From the NCBI GenBank assembly GCA_022494885.1, contig JAGVSM010003538.1, positions 62,001 to 126,000 of the forward strand: a DNA stretch of 64,000 bases, in the 5' to 3' direction. The position numbers were made by a program, and so were the translations under genes. The notes beneath the pieces are model-generated. The model had not been told where the DNA came from, searched no databases, and was given only the letters and a program-made list of their open reading frames with translations. Source of the stretch: Micrasema longulum. Taxonomy: Eukaryota > Arthropoda > Insecta > Trichoptera > Brachycentridae. Of the stretch, positions 9,931-20,342 are shown in pieces. Every line of letters starts with the position of its first letter. Positions within the stretch are counted from its first letter, which is position 1.

Positions 9931-10394
9931 TATATAAATACTCCCTTTTCTAACTAAGTTTAAGAGTAACATTTTTTAAATTGTTTTTTTATTCACAGAT
10001 TCAACTGGCAAAAAAATTTGTAAACATATTATATTTCTCATACAAAAAACTTAATTTTACTTTGTAGATAAACTTGAAGATACATTTTATCTTTCCATTA
10101 TAATCGAAGCCCTGTACGAAAATGATTGAATTCGACTTCATTAAAAAATCACACGTTTTCTATACAAGACTAAGTTCGATACTGTGTGTATGTGTTCATA
10201 GCTTGTCAGTTTCCGCTCGACATGCGACATGCGACATCGTGACTTGTCATATAACACCCTACAATAACGATTACGGCACTAACAGTCAGCTTGTTAGTGC
10301 TCAGTTAGCTTGGCAGAAGACAAGCAAGCTTTAAGATGCGATAAATAAAAAAATAAAGCCATGTGGAAACAAGCAAACTGAATAATTGAGAACA
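9931..10394. other. Unassigned AT-rich stretch
   Basis: A 70-codon frame at 10122-10334 shows no family features. Nothing else is recognised. Confidence 0.4.
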
Positions 10395-10397
10395 TAT

Positions 10398-10895
10398 CTA
10401 AACTATTTTTTGAGTTCGCCCAAATGTTTGTAGACCAGTACTGGATTTCAGCGCGTAGGGAGTTATCAAGATCAGAATATTTAAACAGAGATGGCAAAAA
10501 CTTTGAGAAAGGGAATATGGATGTCTTAGCTTTTACAAGGCTTGTGATCAGTCATTTGCTGGTTCAATTGGCCACTTCTGAAAGCACTTTTACCTATGTT
10601 TGATCATCCATATTTCTTGAAATCTTTTATATCTCAATTTTTGTCACTCATATTCCCAAGAAACTGTTTTAAAAATATGTCGTTTTATAAATGATTTATT
10701 TATTAACAAATTACAACAGGAATATAGAACAGTTTATAGAAAGAAGTTAAGGCATTTACAGGGCGTATGACAGTGACATTTTATATTTTTGTATATTTTG
10801 TAATATTGTAATAAAACCAACTGGTTCAAGAAGTTTAAAAATTGAAAAATTGTTTTCAGGCGTTGCCTAGTATGTGAAATAATTCGATAAGATAT
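10398..10895. mobile_element. Rearranged family A fragments
   Basis: Starts with the terminal motif in inverse (AACTATTTTTTGAGTTCGCC) and the GTAGACCAGTACTGGATTTC segment. It continues through a degenerate core, then restarts (CAACAGGAATATAGAACAG), and ends with an inverted piece (TTTTCAGGCGTTGCCTAGTA). At least two partial copies are fused. Confidence 0.6.
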
Positions 10896-10932
10896 ATCTC
10901 TTTACAACAATAAAGGATTCATTTGTAATATG

Positions 10933-11249
10933 TAATATGCCCACGATACCATAAAAAATGTTATGTCTAATGCCCACGATACCATAAAAAACATTATGTA
11001 ATATGCCCACGATACCATAAAAAACATTATGTAATATGCCCACGATACCATAAAAAACATTATGTAATATGCCCACGATACCATAAAAAACATTATGTAA
11101 TATACCCACGATACCATTAAAAACATTATGTAGTACGCCCACGGTACCATAAAAAACATTATGTAATATGCCCACGATACCATAAAAAACATTTTGTAAT
11201 ATGCCCACGATACCATAAAAAACGTTATTTAATATGCCCACGATACCAT
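10933..11249. repeat. 33-bp minisatellite, about 9.6 units
   Basis: The unit is TAATATGCCCACGATACCAT followed by AAAAAACATTATG. Most units differ by 0-3 bases. Because 33 is a multiple of three, the minus strand stays open for 128 codons, giving an 11-residue repeat (YGIVGILHNVF). I treat this as a tandem repeat, not a gene: no flanking coding sequence or splice sites support translation. Confidence 0.95.
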
Positions 11250-11329
11250 GCATATGTGAGCATTAACATAAAAATATTTTTTATTAAAATAGGTTTTACA
11301 TGGACCACTCGTTAAAGTTTTTTTTAAAT

Positions 11330-11995
11330 GCGATTCACATTGGCTTAACACAAAGACGAAGTGGATGGCATTTGGCAGAGCAGACTACTCCAGCATTACT
11401 TTACGGCTAGGAAATGAACTGTTGGAGATCGTAGACCAATTTAAATACCTGGGCAGTATTATTACAGTCTGTAGATCCAGTTGCGAAGGTAAAACGTAGG
11501 ATCGAAATAGCCCGTAGCACATTCAACACAATATATTTTGCAATGATTATTTGAATTTAAAACTTAGGCAGAAAATGGTGATGTTGTGTTTGGTCTATTC
11601 TGTTGTATGGTTTAGAAACCTGGACTTTGAAAGCAAACACTATGAACCGGTTGGAGGCATTCTAGATATAGCTTCACAGAAGACTGCTTCGTATACCGTG
11701 GACAGATTTGGCCAACAATGTAGAGGTCCCTAGGAGAACTAATTATAGCAGACAACTGTTAAAATGTATAAAGGTCCTTAAGATCTCCTATCTGGGTTAC
11801 ATCCTGTGCAGATACAAGTATAAAATCCTCAAACTTATACTATTGGGCAAGATCGAGGGACAACGTGGACCTGCCAGAAGGCAAACGTCATGGCTGCGCA
11901 ATATAAGAGACTAGATGTGTGAAGAGTTGTTCCGGGCAGTGCAAGACAAAGAGGCCTTTTTAGAAGTGATTGCCAACGTCGGGGACACTTGATAC
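11330..11995 (+). pseudogene. Decayed LINE, C-terminal part of endonuclease/reverse transcriptase ORF
   Basis: Fragments in shifting frames read ELLEIVDQFKYLGSII, RTNYSRQLLKCIKVLKISYL, GKIEGQRGPARRQTSWLRNI and a final CEELFRAVQDKEAFLEVIAN. This order (KYLGSII, LGYILR, GKIEGxRGxGRR, WLRNI) is typical of insect non-LTR elements of the RTE/CR1-like type after the polymerase domain. Several frameshifts and stops show it is dead. Confidence 0.85.
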
Positions 11996-12004
11996 ACAAA
12001 ATAC

Positions 12005-12600
12005 TTAGTGAACCTTACAGACTTTGTCCTGCCCGAACGTTAGCTTGCCTGCTATTACCTTGGAAAAAGACTTTTCATTTGTTAGTTGGTACCTAGGTAC
12101 TTGTTTATGGTTGAATTCCAAACCATAAAATAATTAATTTTCAAAAATAGAATTCTTTTTGCAAATTTCAAACTCGGCTCTTCTCACAAACAGGGGTACA
12201 CTTTATTAATGAATACGATTTAAAAAAAAAGGGTATTCAATGTCAGTTAATATTATTTTAGTATTACCAAAAGTCTGGTAAAAAGAAATAAATGAGAAGA
12301 AATTATAAGGAATGTAAGGAAAGAATCTGATTGGGATCCATAAAAAGCGAAGCTTGTTTGTAAACATTAAAAAAAAACCTTTTTAAAACACAAAAAAATA
12401 ACATCCTTCCTTTTTTTCTGTAAATGCGTTCTCGTCGAATGCAACCCTGGTAGGTCGATGAAAAAAATATTTTTAATATCTACGAACACGCGCAGCGTAA
12501 AGATCTACATTTCGCTGAAAACCGCACGTTAATCGGTTAAGCAGTTAAGGAGGAGTTCAGCGACATCACACGTTCAGAATAATTATTTATATAAAAATAC
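12005..12600 (-). mobile_element. Non-autonomous Helitron, minus orientation
   Basis: The minus strand ends with TTCGGGCAGGACAAAGTCTG and a CTAA terminus near 12005, matching the hairpin end of the complete copy at 57.4 kb. The 5' part (GTGATGTCGCTGAACTCC and TTAACCGATTAACGTGCGGT) also matches. It abuts the LINE at 11.99 kb. Confidence 0.75.
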
Positions 12601-13010
12601 CAATTTTCGTACAGAAAGTTAAATTTTATTTAGACAAATTAAGGATAATGTGTTAACTTCCAATTTGAATGATATGAGTCTTGGAATGAAATATTATGAT
12701 AATACGATACAACGATAATAGAGACATTTGTTCAGTGCCAAGATCAGATATTCGTTTGACATTACTAGTTAATAAGTAGAAAATCTGACATTCTAGTTGA
12801 TTGCTTATATGACCATGGTTATAAGTATTAATATACAGGTTTAGATAGAAAATACAAAGGGTTATTGACTGTTGGACACGGAGTGAAATCACAGAAGTGT
12901 AGAAAGTTACTACACATATCTTTCAAACAGTAGATTTATAGATTTATGGGTAGAAAAAATGTCATTATATTGCTGTTTTGATGTCATTGTACTGGTCTTG
13001 TACATAATCA

Positions 13011-13095
13011 ACAATATTTTGAGTATGTCTAAATGTTTGTTTAAAAAGGCGGGATTCCATCTCGAAGGGAGTAAGAAGATTGACCTTTAGAGTTG
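13011..13095 (+). mobile_element. Family A end fragment
   Basis: Terminal motif in inverse (ACAATATTTTGAGTATGTCT) followed by a degraded GGATTCCATCTCGAAGGGAG segment. Confidence 0.45.
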
Positions 13096-13299
13096 AAAAA
13101 AAATTGATGACTAAAAATGTATGCGTGTGGAAAAATACCGAACACAAAAATTTGTTATAAGTGTTAGCTTTTTCTATCATCATTATCGTGTCCCCTTTTT
13201 GCACCCGGTGATGCACAGGAGATTGTTTTTTTATTTAATTTTTTCATTTAACAAAATATTTTTACTTTTCAAATTCACATTCTACTGTTAATAATATTA

Positions 13300-13740
13300 T
13301 TTTTAACATCTTCTGTAAAGGTTGTCTGAGTCTTTTGTTTAGTTTGTCTGGTGGTTTATTGTGCAATTTCAGTTCATGGTTTATTAGTCTCGATTGTCCT
13401 TTTCTCGTTTAAGAAGGTTGTATAGGATATTTTTCTGATATTCTCGTATTGTGTTCATGTTTACTGCAGCTTTTTTCGAGTTTTAATTCTTCGTCTACAA
13501 ATACATCAGTGGCTAATTTATGAATAAATATTAAGGATTCTAGATTAAAGAGTTCATTTACATTTAATTGTTTAGTTTGTTTAAAAAGTTCTTTAGTTGC
13601 TGTTAGATAGGGTAGGTCACATACTAACTTTAATATTTTATTTTGCTGTCTATGTAGTCTGTTTATGTCATTTTGATTTCCTTTTCCCAATAGTAGATGC
13701 ATATTACATATTTTAGTTTTCACATAGGCTTCGTACATTA
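13300..13740 (-). pseudogene. LINE C-terminal fragment
   Basis: The minus frame reads LHRQQNKILKLVCDLPYLTA then KELFKQTKQLNVNELFNLES, a pattern typical of Jockey/CR1-type reverse transcriptase C-termini. The downstream part is AT-rich. Its 3' part recurs immediately to the right at 13822-14090. Confidence 0.75.
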
Positions 13741-13821
13741 TTTTTTTTTCCTTTTTTGGAAAAAAGTTTTTGATTTAAAAAAAAGACCCGATAAAGTCGC
13801 TTTTTTGCTAATTAAATTGTT

Positions 13822-14090
13822 TAACATCTTCTGTAAAGGTTGTCTGAGTCTTTTGTTTAGTTTGTCTGGTAGTTTATTGTACAATTTCAGTCCATGGTTT
13901 ATTAGTCTCGATTGTTCTTTTCTACTTTAAGAAGGTTGTGTATGATATTTTTCTGATATTCTCGTATTGTGTTCATGTTTATTGCAGTTTTTTTCTTTTT
14001 AGTTTTTTTCTTCGTTTTAATTCTTCGTCTACAAATACATCAGTGGCTAATTTATGAATAAATATTAAGGATTCTAGTTTAAAAAAATTA
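13822..14090 (-). pseudogene. Second, tandem copy of the 13.3-kb LINE fragment
   Basis: AACATCTTCTGTAAAGGTTG through AATATTAAGGATTCTAG matches 13307-13545 at roughly 90 percent by eye. It has a small insertion in the TTTTTTC run and is cut earlier at its 5' side. Direct orientation suggests a local duplication or two insertions of the same LINE. Confidence 0.75.
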
Positions 14091-15180
14091 GTTAACGTAA
14101 TGCAGTGTATCTCGGTCATGTGTCATTCTGCGATCAATTGCATATTAATTTGTAAATTTAGAGCACACAATTTAAATATGAAAACAGAGAATTTGTTTAT
14201 TGAAATACATTTTGCTACGGAAAATTTTAGCAAAATATATATGAGTGCAGGCTGCCACAACGACTCTCTGCCGTGCACTGGTGAGGTAAGGTCAAGTTCA
14301 GTAATATAAGGTAAGTAAGGAGATTTACTGGAATGCTCACAAACACAAATACCCGAAGGCACTACGTCATGTAGATTTAACATGTTAGAAATTGTAAGTT
14401 GCATAAATTGTTTAAATTACTTAAGTTAGTTTACATATGTCTTGCAGAATCAATTATATTATACGGAATTGGGGAGGAACTTACAAGTCATACCTTGATA
14501 GAATTTACAATCTTCAGAAAAACTCTTTATTGCACAACTGAACAAGGTACAATCAATCTAACATTGTAGTGACCTTTAGCAAAATGGAAAGCGCTTTCTA
14601 ATAGATGCGTATTATATTTATATGTAGGTGTAAGTACTAATTGAATTGGTGCGATGATACAATATTTTATTTCATATTAATGATAAATATACTCGTTATA
14701 AGTAGAAAAATCATTTGTCACACAAACGTAGAATTGAAAAAATAAAGAAAAACTTGCTTTTAACAACACTGCTTGTTTAAATGTATAAACTTTAAATGAA
14801 AAGCGTAGTTTTTTCTCATAGATTTAGATAACTACAAAATTTAAAATACTTAAATCCATTTTTTTATTATTAAATAACTAAATAAAGCATTAATAAATTA
14901 ACAAAATGAACTTCATGAACTCGGAAATAGTTATTACAACGTATCTGATATATTTAGTGTAGGGTATTGTCCCTATAGAACAAACCTTTTGAACTTTTTC
15001 AAAGATGGTGAATGTTAATTAATATTATTTATTCATGCATTTCGTAATATACACAGTTTATTGTTCACTTTGCCCAGCTGTATGAAACAGTACCTATGAT
15101 TTTCTTGTTGTATCACTGTTGAATATTTTATTATTGAAACTTTCTACTGAATATGCTGGATAATTTTTAGGTTAATATAT
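14091..15180. other. Unassigned AT-rich stretch
   Basis: One short GC-richer patch at 14250-14300 ends in a donor-like GGTGAG|GTAAGG on the plus strand. It has no convincing acceptor or protein signature. Otherwise nothing is recognised. Confidence 0.35.
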
Positions 15181-15330
15181 AGCTTGGGTATAAATAAATT
15201 TATGTTTAAAATATATATATATATATCTTAAGCCACATATGTTAGTATTATAAATGTTTGTAAAAGGCAAATTTGCCGTTTATGTTTATAAAATAAAATA
15301 AAATAAATACATAAATAAATTAAATTCAAA
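15181..15330 (+). mobile_element. Probable LINE 3' tail
   Basis: Ends AAAGGCAAATTTGCCGTTTA then TGTTTATAAAATAAAATAAA, the usual short palindrome plus TAAA-type tail of non-LTR elements in this window. No coding part is recognisable. Confidence 0.4.
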
Positions 15331-15496
15331 CAATTCATTATTACGACAACGGGGAAAATTAAATTTAACGACAGACACAATTTAGAAACTGATCACGTTC
15401 GTCATATATAATAAGCAATTGTAAAATAACGTTGCGTAGAGAAAATCAAATAAGGTTGACATACTTCTGTTACAACATGTATTTGGCTGGTTTAAG

Positions 15497-15528
<32 letters not shown>

Positions 15529-15859
15529 TTTAAAGCAATAACCCGCCATGCCTCTACTTTGAGGCAGCTAATGGAAAATACACCACAACACCCAGACCAA
15601 TTGAGAAATAAACCTTTTTTGCAACTTTTTATCGATACTTTTTATTTATTATAAATTGTTACCCTCGAGGTATATAATATGTATACTGAATTTTCAATAA
15701 CTAAGCGATATACTCACGCGGGTGCAGAAAACTAGAGTTTGAAGTTTTGTATGTTACCATTATACAAGTTTTATACAACTCTTTGCAAAATAGTATATTG
15801 TTTTTTCCCTGACATTACTTGTCTTGTTTTTGCCTTCTTATTCCTCTTTGGGTTAAAAT

Positions 15860-16335
15860 ATTTCATTCATTATTCCTGAAATAGCGGAAAAATTTATTTA
15901 CTAAAAATTCCCTCTGGTTCAATTGACTGTCCTAAACTACAATGCAAACTTTCTATCAATGTTCCTTCCGAAGTTTTAAGAAATAACCCTCTTCTTCACA
16001 TACCTCTTGTTTTATCCAATTATGGGCAAAATTCATATTTATGGTGATCTTTTAATAATTTTAATGTAATAAATAAATCATTTAACATATATTTATTTGC
16101 AAACAATCTTAATGACGTACGGCATTTTCTTTCGAAATAATTCGTAGTATTTTTTCTTTTCTTTTGAATTTACATTTGATTACTATTCATTTTATGTCTG
16201 AGAATCTTTTTTAACTAACTGTGATGCTATTTGTGAAAACCTGTAATTGGCTTATTTGTTTTGTTATATATATATATATTTATATATATAAGATAATTAT
16301 AGCTGTTGGTTATCCAAATAAATTAAATAAAATTA
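15860..16335 (+). pseudogene. LINE C-terminal fragment with 3' end
   Basis: The plus frame includes DCPKLQCKLSINVPSEVLRN, then NPLLHIPLVLSNYGQNSYL, one stop, then FNNFNVINKSFNIYLF. This matches the NVPxxxxRxxxLFxxPxxxxNYGxxS pattern of Jockey/CR1-type C-termini. The 3' end is AT-rich and finishes with TCCAAATAAATTAAATAAA. Confidence 0.7.
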
Positions 16336-16379
16336 TTCTTTTAAATTCCGCCTTGGAAAAAGCTTAAATAATCAATATG

Positions 16380-16560
16380 TACATTTTTTGGGTGATCTCG
16401 TGTAAGTTGGATTCGGCTTTGATTGCAGGATGAACTGAGTGTTTTGTAGAAAATTATATGCGTTGACCTGCTGGTAATTTGTACCGTGTCGCAGTCGGCT
16501 TATTCCCAGTCATTTTCACAGTTGGCCGTCTAACCAACTGTACCACGGCGCCTGTCATTA
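16380..16560 (-). mobile_element. Possible tRNA-like SINE
   Basis: The minus strand carries GGCGCCGTGGTACAGTTGGT, a good A-box-like tRNA head, but only a poor B box downstream. Not repeated elsewhere in the window. Confidence 0.35.
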
Positions 16561-16616
16561 ATTTTGATTTTGTCCACAGCCGCACTGAAGTAAGATTTGG
16601 TGTTTTTTTTTTAATA

Positions 16617-16690
16617 CAACCAGCTGGTCCAAAAATAAGTATAAAAATTGAAAAATATTTTTGTAGTTATGAAATATCTTAATAAAACAT
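16617..16690 (-). mobile_element. Family A fragment
   Basis: CAACCAGCTGGTCCAAAAAT and the following AAGTATAAAAATTGAAAAAT correspond to the segment next to the terminal motif in fuller family A copies. Confidence 0.4.
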
Positions 16691-16794
16691 TTTTTTTTTT
16701 TAAACTTATAAGCTCCATGTGTTCAGATTTAATATTTGGTAAACAGTGTTAAAATAAAATAGGATAAGATTCATCAGTTAATTAAATCTTAATA

Positions 16795-17275
16795 AAGCAG
16801 CTGGAACTGGCAGAGGAAGGATGAAAGCCAAGTGAACGCGGTTGAAGTGTGATCTCTTAGACAAATGTGTAGGAAATCAATGTATGACAGGGTTACGAAT
16901 GATGAAATCAGGCGAGAATGTAAATCTGAGTCAAGTATAATTGATAAGATTAAGAAAGGGTCTCTGAGATGGTTTGGTCACGTAGAACGAATGGACGACG
17001 AAATAATGATAAAACAAGTATATATGGTGAAAATGAATGGCAACGTGAGACGAGGACGACCAAGGAAGACGTGGCATGATCAGATAAACCAAAATCTTAA
17101 GTCTAGTCGTGTCAAAAGCAGACAGAACCGAAGGGCATATATTACAAGATGTTTGAATGTGGAAGAAGCTAGGAATGTATGCCAGGATAGACGTGTGTGG
17201 CGGTCCATTCTCTCTGCCTACCCCTGCGGGGAAGTGGCGTGATATTAGTAGTAGTAGTAAAAAAGCTTGTGTAGC
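16795..17275 (+). pseudogene. LINE C-terminal ORF fragment
   Basis: A 125-codon frame contains GSLRWFGHVERMDDE, NVRRGRPRKTWHDQI and a final CQDRRVWRSILSAYPCGEVA. This is the standard ending of RTE-like insect retrotransposon polyproteins. The stop is followed at once by a short (TAG)n run, the 3' microsatellite of this LINE type. The element is 5'-truncated, so no polymerase motifs remain. Confidence 0.9.
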
Positions 17276-17344
17276 TTTGAAACCGAAGGGTAGAAAAAAA
17301 AATAAGTGCGGTTAACAAAGCGGTTTTATATTTATTTTATATAC

Positions 17345-17830
17345 ATGTTTTGATAATTTAAATAGCGCCATTTTTGTGAACATCACCTCAAGGGCGCTGT
17401 ACAATAAATAAATATTCCAGCACGTCTTGCAGCTACAGAGCGCACGGATGGTTGGGATTCTAGTTCCTCGTCTCCAATTATAATATATAACAATTATGAT
17501 ATATAGGAGCTAGATAACAGCACGTATTGCGGCTACAGAGCGCATGGACAGTAAGAAATCAAGCCCCTATTTACTTTTTTTTTATTTAAGAGTGAAGTTA
17601 AAGAGATATTTCAAAAACTAAATAAAGAGCAAATTATAATAAAAGAAGTAAGATAACAACAAGTCTTGCAGCTACTGAGCGCATGGACGGTTGAAATTCT
17701 ATACCCCATTTACTAAATTTAGATATTTGATAGTTGATAACATTTACAAAATATGATCAATATAATATGATAGCTAACATCACAAAAAGTCTTGTAGCTT
17801 TAAAACGCATTGACAAGTGGAATTTCAACA
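17345..17830 (-). repeat. Repeated-monomer array with LINE-like 3' tail
   Basis: Four related monomers each contain a variant of CTTGCAGCTACAGAGCGCAT, spaced about 95-145 bases apart. On the left lies GGCGCTGTACAATAAATAAA preceded by GCGCCATTTTTGTGAACATC. The inverse of this arrangement recurs at 51.85-52.21 kb, and the monomers alone at 24.96-25.25 kb. Confidence 0.7.
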
Positions 17831-18282
17831 ACATAAGAATGATTTTAAAAAGTTAACAATAAAAATAATTTAAAAAAACACAATAATAATACATCGAGCA
17901 AAGAACTAATAAGTATGGCAATTAAATGAACATGTAACAGCACAAAAAGTAAACGATAAAAAACGAAACAAAGATAGCATTCCTTAACTTATAATTAAGG
18001 TTAACAAGATGATAGACGCTACTCAAACACGAAGGGTACTTTTTTATTTAGGTATGCAGTTTACAGGATCAGGTATATTAGTTTCATCAATTTTAAAATA
18101 GATGCCATTTTACAATGTAGGAATTGTTTATAATTGTTACCTCACGGCTGATGTTGTTTTGCGTAGAGTGACATTAAACCGTACGTGTTATCATACGGAT
18201 GTTACTATGTTTTATTCAGTTTTACAATATTTACGTGTTGAGAATGCTAATTAAGAACGAAATATTACAACAACATAAAGAG
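17831..18282. other. Unassigned AT-rich stretch
   Basis: Nothing recognised. Confidence 0.4.
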
Positions 18283-18395
18283 AACAATATTTTGAGTTTA
18301 TCCAAATTTTTGTAGACACGGACTGGATTCAACTCCCTAGGAAGCTACTAATATTAACATATTACAACAGAGATGAAGAACATTTTAAAGAAGGT
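18283..18395 (+). mobile_element. Family A copy, left part
   Basis: Starts with the inverse terminal motif (AACAATATTTTGAGTTTATC) and GTAGACACGGACTGGATTC, and runs to AAAGAAGGTAAT. There it is interrupted by a LINE and resumes at 19150 with GTAATATAGAAGTC. Confidence 0.7.
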
Positions 18396-19149
18396 AATTT
18401 TATTTTTTAAATTTTATTTTATTTATTTTTATATACGCCCGATGGGCATTTTTATGGACACATTTATACATAGAAAATTATTATAACTAAATTAGAAAGA
18501 CTCGATGGTTTATAGTAGACTTTGTGGGAGTGGAAGCGGGAGAGAGGTGTTTATAGTTGAATTTGATTCAGTGATCGTTTGAAAGAAGACAACTTGTTAT
18601 CAAAGAAATAATAAATAATAAATAATCCCAGTCAGTGAAGAATTCACTTCCCTCTCTTCTCAATCCAAAGAAGTACATATTATGTACTTCTGGATTACTT
18701 TCTTTCAGCACAAAGATGCTAAGGCTACCAGATTTCAGAGAGCTCCTTCGGGCAGCTTTTCTCGTTTGACAACGAGCAAATTTTCCGTGTATATGGGCAC
18801 CGCCAAGGAGACTTATGTCCTCAGATGCGGTGTGCGGTATGTGGTGGGTAAGCTGTTATCAAAGAAATCAAGACTGGTATGTTTGTTGGCAGACCTTAAA
18901 ATTCTGGGTATAGGGGAATGAAAACCATGGTTAGTTCTATGGTTATCGGTATGAAAGAGTAAGTTTTGTCTGAGGTTTCTAGTTGGGATATTTAATTTTA
19001 TTGAGCTCAGTAGTTCAGGCGCATCAAAGAGTGAGTTGAGCATTTGAAATAGGACTATAAGGTCGGATTTATTTCGACGGTCTTGAAGATAAGATATATT
19101 CATGGTAGTTTCTAACTCATTATACGTATATAGGTCTTTAGATAAGCCC
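18396..19149 (-). pseudogene. LINE 3' part inserted in a family A copy
   Basis: The minus frame reads DRRNKSDLIVLFQMLNSLFD, APELLSSIKLNIPTRN, then FHTDNHRTNHGFHSPIPRIL, a Jockey/CR1-type C-terminus. The 3' UTR ends near AAAAATGCCCATCGGGCGTA plus a TAAAATAAAA tail at 18430-18396. A 5-base GTAAT flanks it on both sides. The ORF is interrupted by the retroposon at 18611-18854. The same LINE family, without that interruption, lies at 56.62-56.95 kb. Confidence 0.85.
18611..18854 (-). mobile_element. Short retroposon with 15-bp target duplication, copy 1
   Basis: Read on the minus strand it starts GCTTACCCACCACATACCGC and ends ACTGACTGGGATT followed by an (ATT)n-type tail. TGTTATCAAAGAAAT flanks it on both sides (18596-18610 and 18855-18869). 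This sequence is single and uninterrupted at the matching LINE site (56755-56769), so the boundaries are firm. No tRNA-type A or B box is visible. A minus frame is open through the element but matches no family I know. Confidence 0.85.
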
Positions 19150-19283
19150 AACAGTAATATAGAAGTCTAGGCATCTACAGCGCTTATGACTTGTCATTGG
19201 TTGGTTTAAGTGTCCACTTTACACACTAACATTCACCATTCTGCCCATATTTGAACATATATATTCCTTACAATTCTTTCATC
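19150..19283 (+). mobile_element. Family A copy, right part
   Basis: Continuation after the LINE: TATAGAAGTCTAGGCATCTA, the TGTCATTGGTTGGTTTAAGT core, and the CCATTCTGCCCATATTTGAA segment. Confidence 0.7.
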
Positions 19284-19660
19284 GGCGTTTACTACTCGTA
19301 TAAAAAATTAATTCAATATATTGCATTTGCAAAATAGTAAGGAGTATCTAATACAAAAAAGTGATAATTAAATTACAATTACTACGGCGACTGCTTTTCT
19401 TGACATTTGGCTCGCCAACCGCTGGCTAAATGCAATAAATAGCATGATAAATAATTAATTAAAATAGCAATTTTGGAATATTTTCCATATCTACACCGGT
19501 GAAATTCAAATATGTGATTGCGCAGCAGGATTATACGTCACGAAACGTAAATATTTTGACAGTTAATATAAGGTGTTCGCGAATACGATAAACAACCATG
19601 GTGAGAAATTGTTATTACGTCGCTTATAGCATGTCGATAGTTATTTGTGATCGAGCTACT
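19284..19660 (-). mobile_element. Family B element, partial
   Basis: Matches 45135-45540 in inverse: TTCTTGACATTTGGCTCGCC, ATCTACACCGGTGAAATTC and the end GTGATCGAGCTACTGGT. The other terminus is missing. The flanks beyond GCTACTGGT are shared with the 45-kb copy, so both come from one composite ancestor. Confidence 0.7.
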
Positions 19661-19819
19661 GGTACAGTAATAAAAGAGTGCTTGGATATTTTCCTTTTTT
19701 GTTTTATTTATTTAGTTTCGAAAAGCAGATAAAATTTTCGCAAAACAAAATACAGCGGAAATTGACCGGCCTCATTATAAACTAGTTAGTGTGTTTACTT
19801 TCCATTAAATAAATAAAAT

Positions 19820-20171
19820 AATGTATTACAACAGAAACGAATAACATTTTAGAGAAGGTTGTATAGAATTCTAGGCATCTTCAGGGCCACATAAACCAGC
19901 CAATGACCTGTCATTGGCTGGTTTATGTGGCCACTTTAACTGTGTTACATTCACCATTCTGCCCATATTTGAACATCTATATTCCTTTAATCTTTCATTT
20001 ATTGATGTTTTTGAAGTTAAAGAGCCGAAACCTTTATTTATACGGGCGAGATTCATCTGATTGAATTATATCACCTGCATACTAGGCAACGCCCGAAATT
20101 TTTTATTTTTAAATTTTTATACTTCTTCATAGACCAGGTGGATTTAGCAACAATATTTTGAGTTTGTCCAA
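19820..20171 (+). mobile_element. Family A copy with a long perfect hairpin
   Basis: Runs from TGTATTACAACAGAAACG to the terminal motif in inverse (CAACAATATTTTGAGTTTGT). At 19885-19932 the core is present in both orientations: 22-base arms beginning GGCCACATAAACCAGCC pair perfectly around a CCTG loop. Confidence 0.8.
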
Positions 20172-20179
20172 ATGTTACT

Positions 20180-20290
20180 AAACTATAAGTCCTGATGTAA
20201 TAGACCTCGAAACCGGTTAACGGTTTACAACTCAAAAATTTAAGTGTTTTACACAAATATTAGAAATAAATTTTACAGAAAATTAAGAAA
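20180..20290 (+). repeat. LINE-like 3' end fragment
   Basis: AAGTCCTGATGTAATAGACC then TCGAAACCGGTTAACGG resembles 21134-21235, where it reads CCTGATGATGAAGAAGTAAC. This motif is common near the 3' end of insect non-LTR elements. Confidence 0.4.
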
Positions 20291-20342
20291 TAGGTGAGTT
20301 ATCAACCAAAAACTCCCCATACTAAATAATCAAATTAATTTC

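Noticed and set aside
10933..11249. CRISPR array
   Set aside because: The repeats are head-to-tail without spacers and the DNA is eukaryotic.
10867..11253. 128-codon ORF with an 11-residue repeat as a protein gene
   Set aside because: It is produced by the 33-bp minisatellite; no splice sites, start context or flanking coding sequence support it.
13697..13930. 77-codon plus-strand ORF
   Set aside because: Antisense of LINE fragments and simple T-rich sequence.
14231..14290. Mini-exon with donor GGTGAG|GTAAGG
   Set aside because: The possible acceptor is weak and the implied exon is only about 35 bases, with no protein evidence.
16865..17242. 125-codon ORF as a host gene
   Set aside because: GRPRKTW and CQDRRVWRSI with a (TAG)n tail identify it as a LINE end.
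18682..18921. 79-codon plus-strand ORF as a gene
   Set aside because: It lies in the short retroposon with target duplications and recurs at 54.97 kb, running into different sequence each time.
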